A stretch of DNA of 64,000 bases, taken from NCBI GenBank assembly GCA_964035575.1, contig OZ037873.1, forward strand, positions 62,001-126,000. Reading direction: 5' to 3'. Shown here in pieces: positions 62,247 through 64,000 of the stretch. How positions within the stretch are numbered: the first letter of the stretch is position 1; every line of letters begins with the position of its first letter. A program made the translations under genes and the position numbers. Below the pieces are notes generated by a model that worked only from the letters and a program-made list of their open reading frames with translations, was not told the DNA's origin and did no database searches. Source of the DNA: Rhynchopus sp. YZ270_cl-10 (lineage: Eukaryota > Euglenozoa > Diplonemea > Diplonemida > Diplonemidae).

Positions 62247-64000
62247 TCATCCTTTTTCGTGCTTACGACTCTGCATCGGGATGACCTGGTACAACCGATC
62301 AGGTGCTTTGCCTTCTGCCTGTAGTGCAGACTTCAACGCAGCAGGAAGCACAGTCCGCAACGGAGGTTCGTACAAACACTGCCTCCCCTCCCGTGCCGTG
62401 TCGCACAGCGCCCAGCTCCGGTACACAGTCTGCCCCATCACAGTCACAAAGCGTTGCTTCCGAGCACCAACATCTCCGTGCTGCACCGAACCCGTCACAA
62501 GCCCTGCACCAGACAGCACTGCAGTCCCCAAAAGGCGTTGTGCAAAGCGCACTGCGTTCTCCATGTGTGCAGGAGCTGGGCGGGTCAGGTTCCACCCAAC
62601 ACAGACACGGCTCCCAAGCAGCGTCACCAAGGTCCCGCCATTCTGGTCCAGGGCGACTGTGAGTGTAGACAGGGCCAGGCTCAGGTTGCGGAGTGCTGAA
62701 GGGTCACACTCGTCACCAACAGCAAGGTGCATGGTGCCCACAGTTGCGTCGAAGGTGGAGATAGGGTCGGTGTGACAAGACATTGTATTGCTGTGGGCAG
62801 ACAGCGAACCTGAGATGGAGTGCACACTGGTGGAACGTAAATTGAAGTCAAAATGGATGGATGAACCGTTCTGCATGGCAGGTTCTTTGAGGGGACTGTG
62901 CTGACGACCCGCTAGCGACAAAGGCCACACAGAGCTTGCAGACGTAGTCCCAGACACACCCTTCAAGCCCAGTGCCTCCGCATCCCCAACAACAGCAGAG
63001 CAAGATGTGCACTCAGATGTGTACAGGTCAGAAGGCACAGCCACAGCACCAGGCTTGCATGTGCTCTCAAGGCGGGCAGCAACGTTCACTGTGTGGCCGA
63101 AGTAGTCTGTCCGTCCCGTCAGTGCGTTCTGCTCCATAGTAACGGGGCCGGTGTTCACACCAATGCGCACAGTCAGTCCTCCCCAAAGGGAGCCCTGTTC
63201 AGCACAGATTGGCGCATCCTCAAGTAGTGAGGCAGGCCAGGCAGCGACACGTAGGAGTTCGTGCACACGCAGACCGAAGTTCACCCCGTCCTGTGTTGAT
63301 GCGAAGGCAACCATGAAGGCGTCGCCAATTGTTTTGACTTCGTACCCACCAAACACCTGCATCACCTCCCGTATCACAGCGTTGTGGATCTTCAGCCCGG
63401 CGCGCATCCCCTCGGGTGCGTGCTCCCAGATCGATGTCGATGCGCGTATGTCTGTGAACACAATTGTTGCTATCTCACTTTCTTCTCCGGGTGGTGCCAC
63501 AGCCACGTGCCCTGACCGTGCCTCCTCCGTATCCATGTCAACCTCCTCAAACAGCGCAGCAGGGAGGTAGGGCCTGTAGCGGCGCAGGTTCTGCTCCATT
63601 GTCTGCAGCGTCTCGTACATCTCCTCAGGCAGCTCTGAGCCACGTGCCGCAAGCATCCGTGCCACACCTTCCACATCGTACTTTGCGAGCAACGACGCAA
63701 TCTCCTGCACAGCGTTGATCGTCCGCTCCATTGATGCCTGCTCCTTCAGCACTTCACGAGCGAAGCCACGCGTCACGATGAAGTCAATCACGAAAACGGC
63801 AACTGCTGTCAATACAGCAGCCGACTGAAAGGGTATTGCACACGGAAGCTTTGCACACGACATCTCACGCGTGGCATACGTGAGCCTTCCATACTCACCC
63901 TCCTGCGCAGGCAGCCCCGGCACGTCAAACAGACCAAACCTGAAGCTCTGCTCGACAGCCATCACCCACAGCCACACGACTATGACACACACAAGACCTA
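62247..64000 (-). CDS. Membrane class III adenylate cyclase, N-terminus cut by window edge
   Basis: An open frame of 583 residues enters from the right edge and stops at 62247. A hydrophobic end, an extracellular loop with two Cys and a membrane span (AAVLTAVAVFVIDFIV) precede a linker with YRPYLPAALF, a motif common before protist cyclase domains. The catalytic domain has FTDIRAST with the first metal Asp, KTIGDAFMVAF with the second metal Asp and the adenine-selecting Lys, GVNTGPV, and DYFGHTVNVAARLE with Asp for adenine plus the catalytic Asn and Arg. These residues predict ATP as substrate and cAMP as product, at the cytoplasmic face. A second cyclase-like region after about residue 400 (LVTGSVQHGDVG, VMGQTVYRS) lacks the metal Asps and is probably regulatory. 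The true start is outside the window. Confidence 0.9.
   Translation of the reverse strand, partial: GLVCVIVVWLWVMAVEQSFRFGLFDVPGLPAQEGEYGRLTYATREMSCAKLPCAIPFQSAAVLTAVAVFVIDFIVTRGFAREVLKEQASMERTINAVQEIASLLAKYDVEGVARMLAARGSELPEEMYETLQTMEQNLRRYRPYLPAALFEEVDMDTEEARSGHVAVAPPGEESEIATIVFTDIRASTSIWEHAPEGMRAGLKIHNAVIREVMQVFGGYEVKTIGDAFMVAFASTQDGVNFGLRVHELLRVAAWPASLLEDAPICAEQGSLWGGLTVRIGVNTGPVTMEQNALTGRTDYFGHTVNVAARLESTCKPGAVAVPSDLYTSECTSCSAVVGDAEALGLKGVSGTTSASSVWPLSLAGRQHSPLKEPAMQNGSSIHFDFNLRSTSVHSISGSLSAHSNTMSCHTDPISTFDATVGTMHLAVGDECDPSALRNLSLALSTLTVALDQNGGTLVTLLGSRVCVGWNLTRPAPAHMENAVRFAQRLLGTAVLSGAGLVTGSVQHGDVGARKQRFVTVMGQTVYRSWALCDTAREGRQCLYEPPLRTVLPAALKSALQAEGKAPDRLYQVIPMQSRKHEKG

Overview
This window is nuclear DNA from a microbial eukaryote, probably a free-living flagellate-like protist. 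I cannot place it to a lineage from sequence alone. The signs are GC-rich coding blocks set in very T/A-rich, homopolymer-laden spacers, cis-spliced introns with GTATG donors and CAG acceptors, secreted and membrane protein families typical of eukaryotes, and many small non-autonomous transposable elements. All nine confident genes lie on the minus strand and all are read toward position 1.

Layout. (1) 1-3210 is a cysteine-rich, Ser/Lys-repeat surface protein, cut by the left edge. (2) 5.3-40.3 kb is a tandem array of three nearly identical four-exon genes for a Patched/Dispatched-type RND membrane protein with a sterol-sensing domain (14588-18856, 25868-30036, 36202-40316), plus a relic of what looks like a fourth unit at about 5150-5560. 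The three spacers are homologous, so they can be aligned against each other. That alignment gives filled and empty sites for many insertions: a 503-bp TA-flanked element, a 2.3-kb element with 3-bp duplication, a 942-bp hAT-like element, a 219-bp foldback, and several ~50-bp hairpin elements. (3) 43-49.7 kb holds two more members of the surface-protein family. (4) 52.5-61.9 kb holds three arylsulfatase-B-like secreted sulfatases; the first two are a recent tandem duplication. (5) 62.2-64 kb is a membrane class III nucleotidyl cyclase, cut by the right edge.

How the genes may work together. Surface proteins anchored by one membrane span, sterol/lipid-type RND permeases, secreted sulfatases (which desulfate glycans) and a membrane cyclase are all products of the secretory pathway. 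The cluster has the character of a cell-surface, environmental-sensing and nutrient-scavenging region that grows by tandem duplication. This link is inference; nothing in the sequence proves joint function.

The most unusual content is in the spacers. Family A is a ~50-bp hairpin that inserts into T-runs with T-run target duplications, always in the same orientation. It also forms the end of a 647-bp retroposed-looking unit that carries a 166-aa reading frame. Family B is a second hairpin whose two stems keep pairing while their sequence changes. Several foldback elements complete the set. I could not identify any of the hairpin families with a known RNA or transposon.
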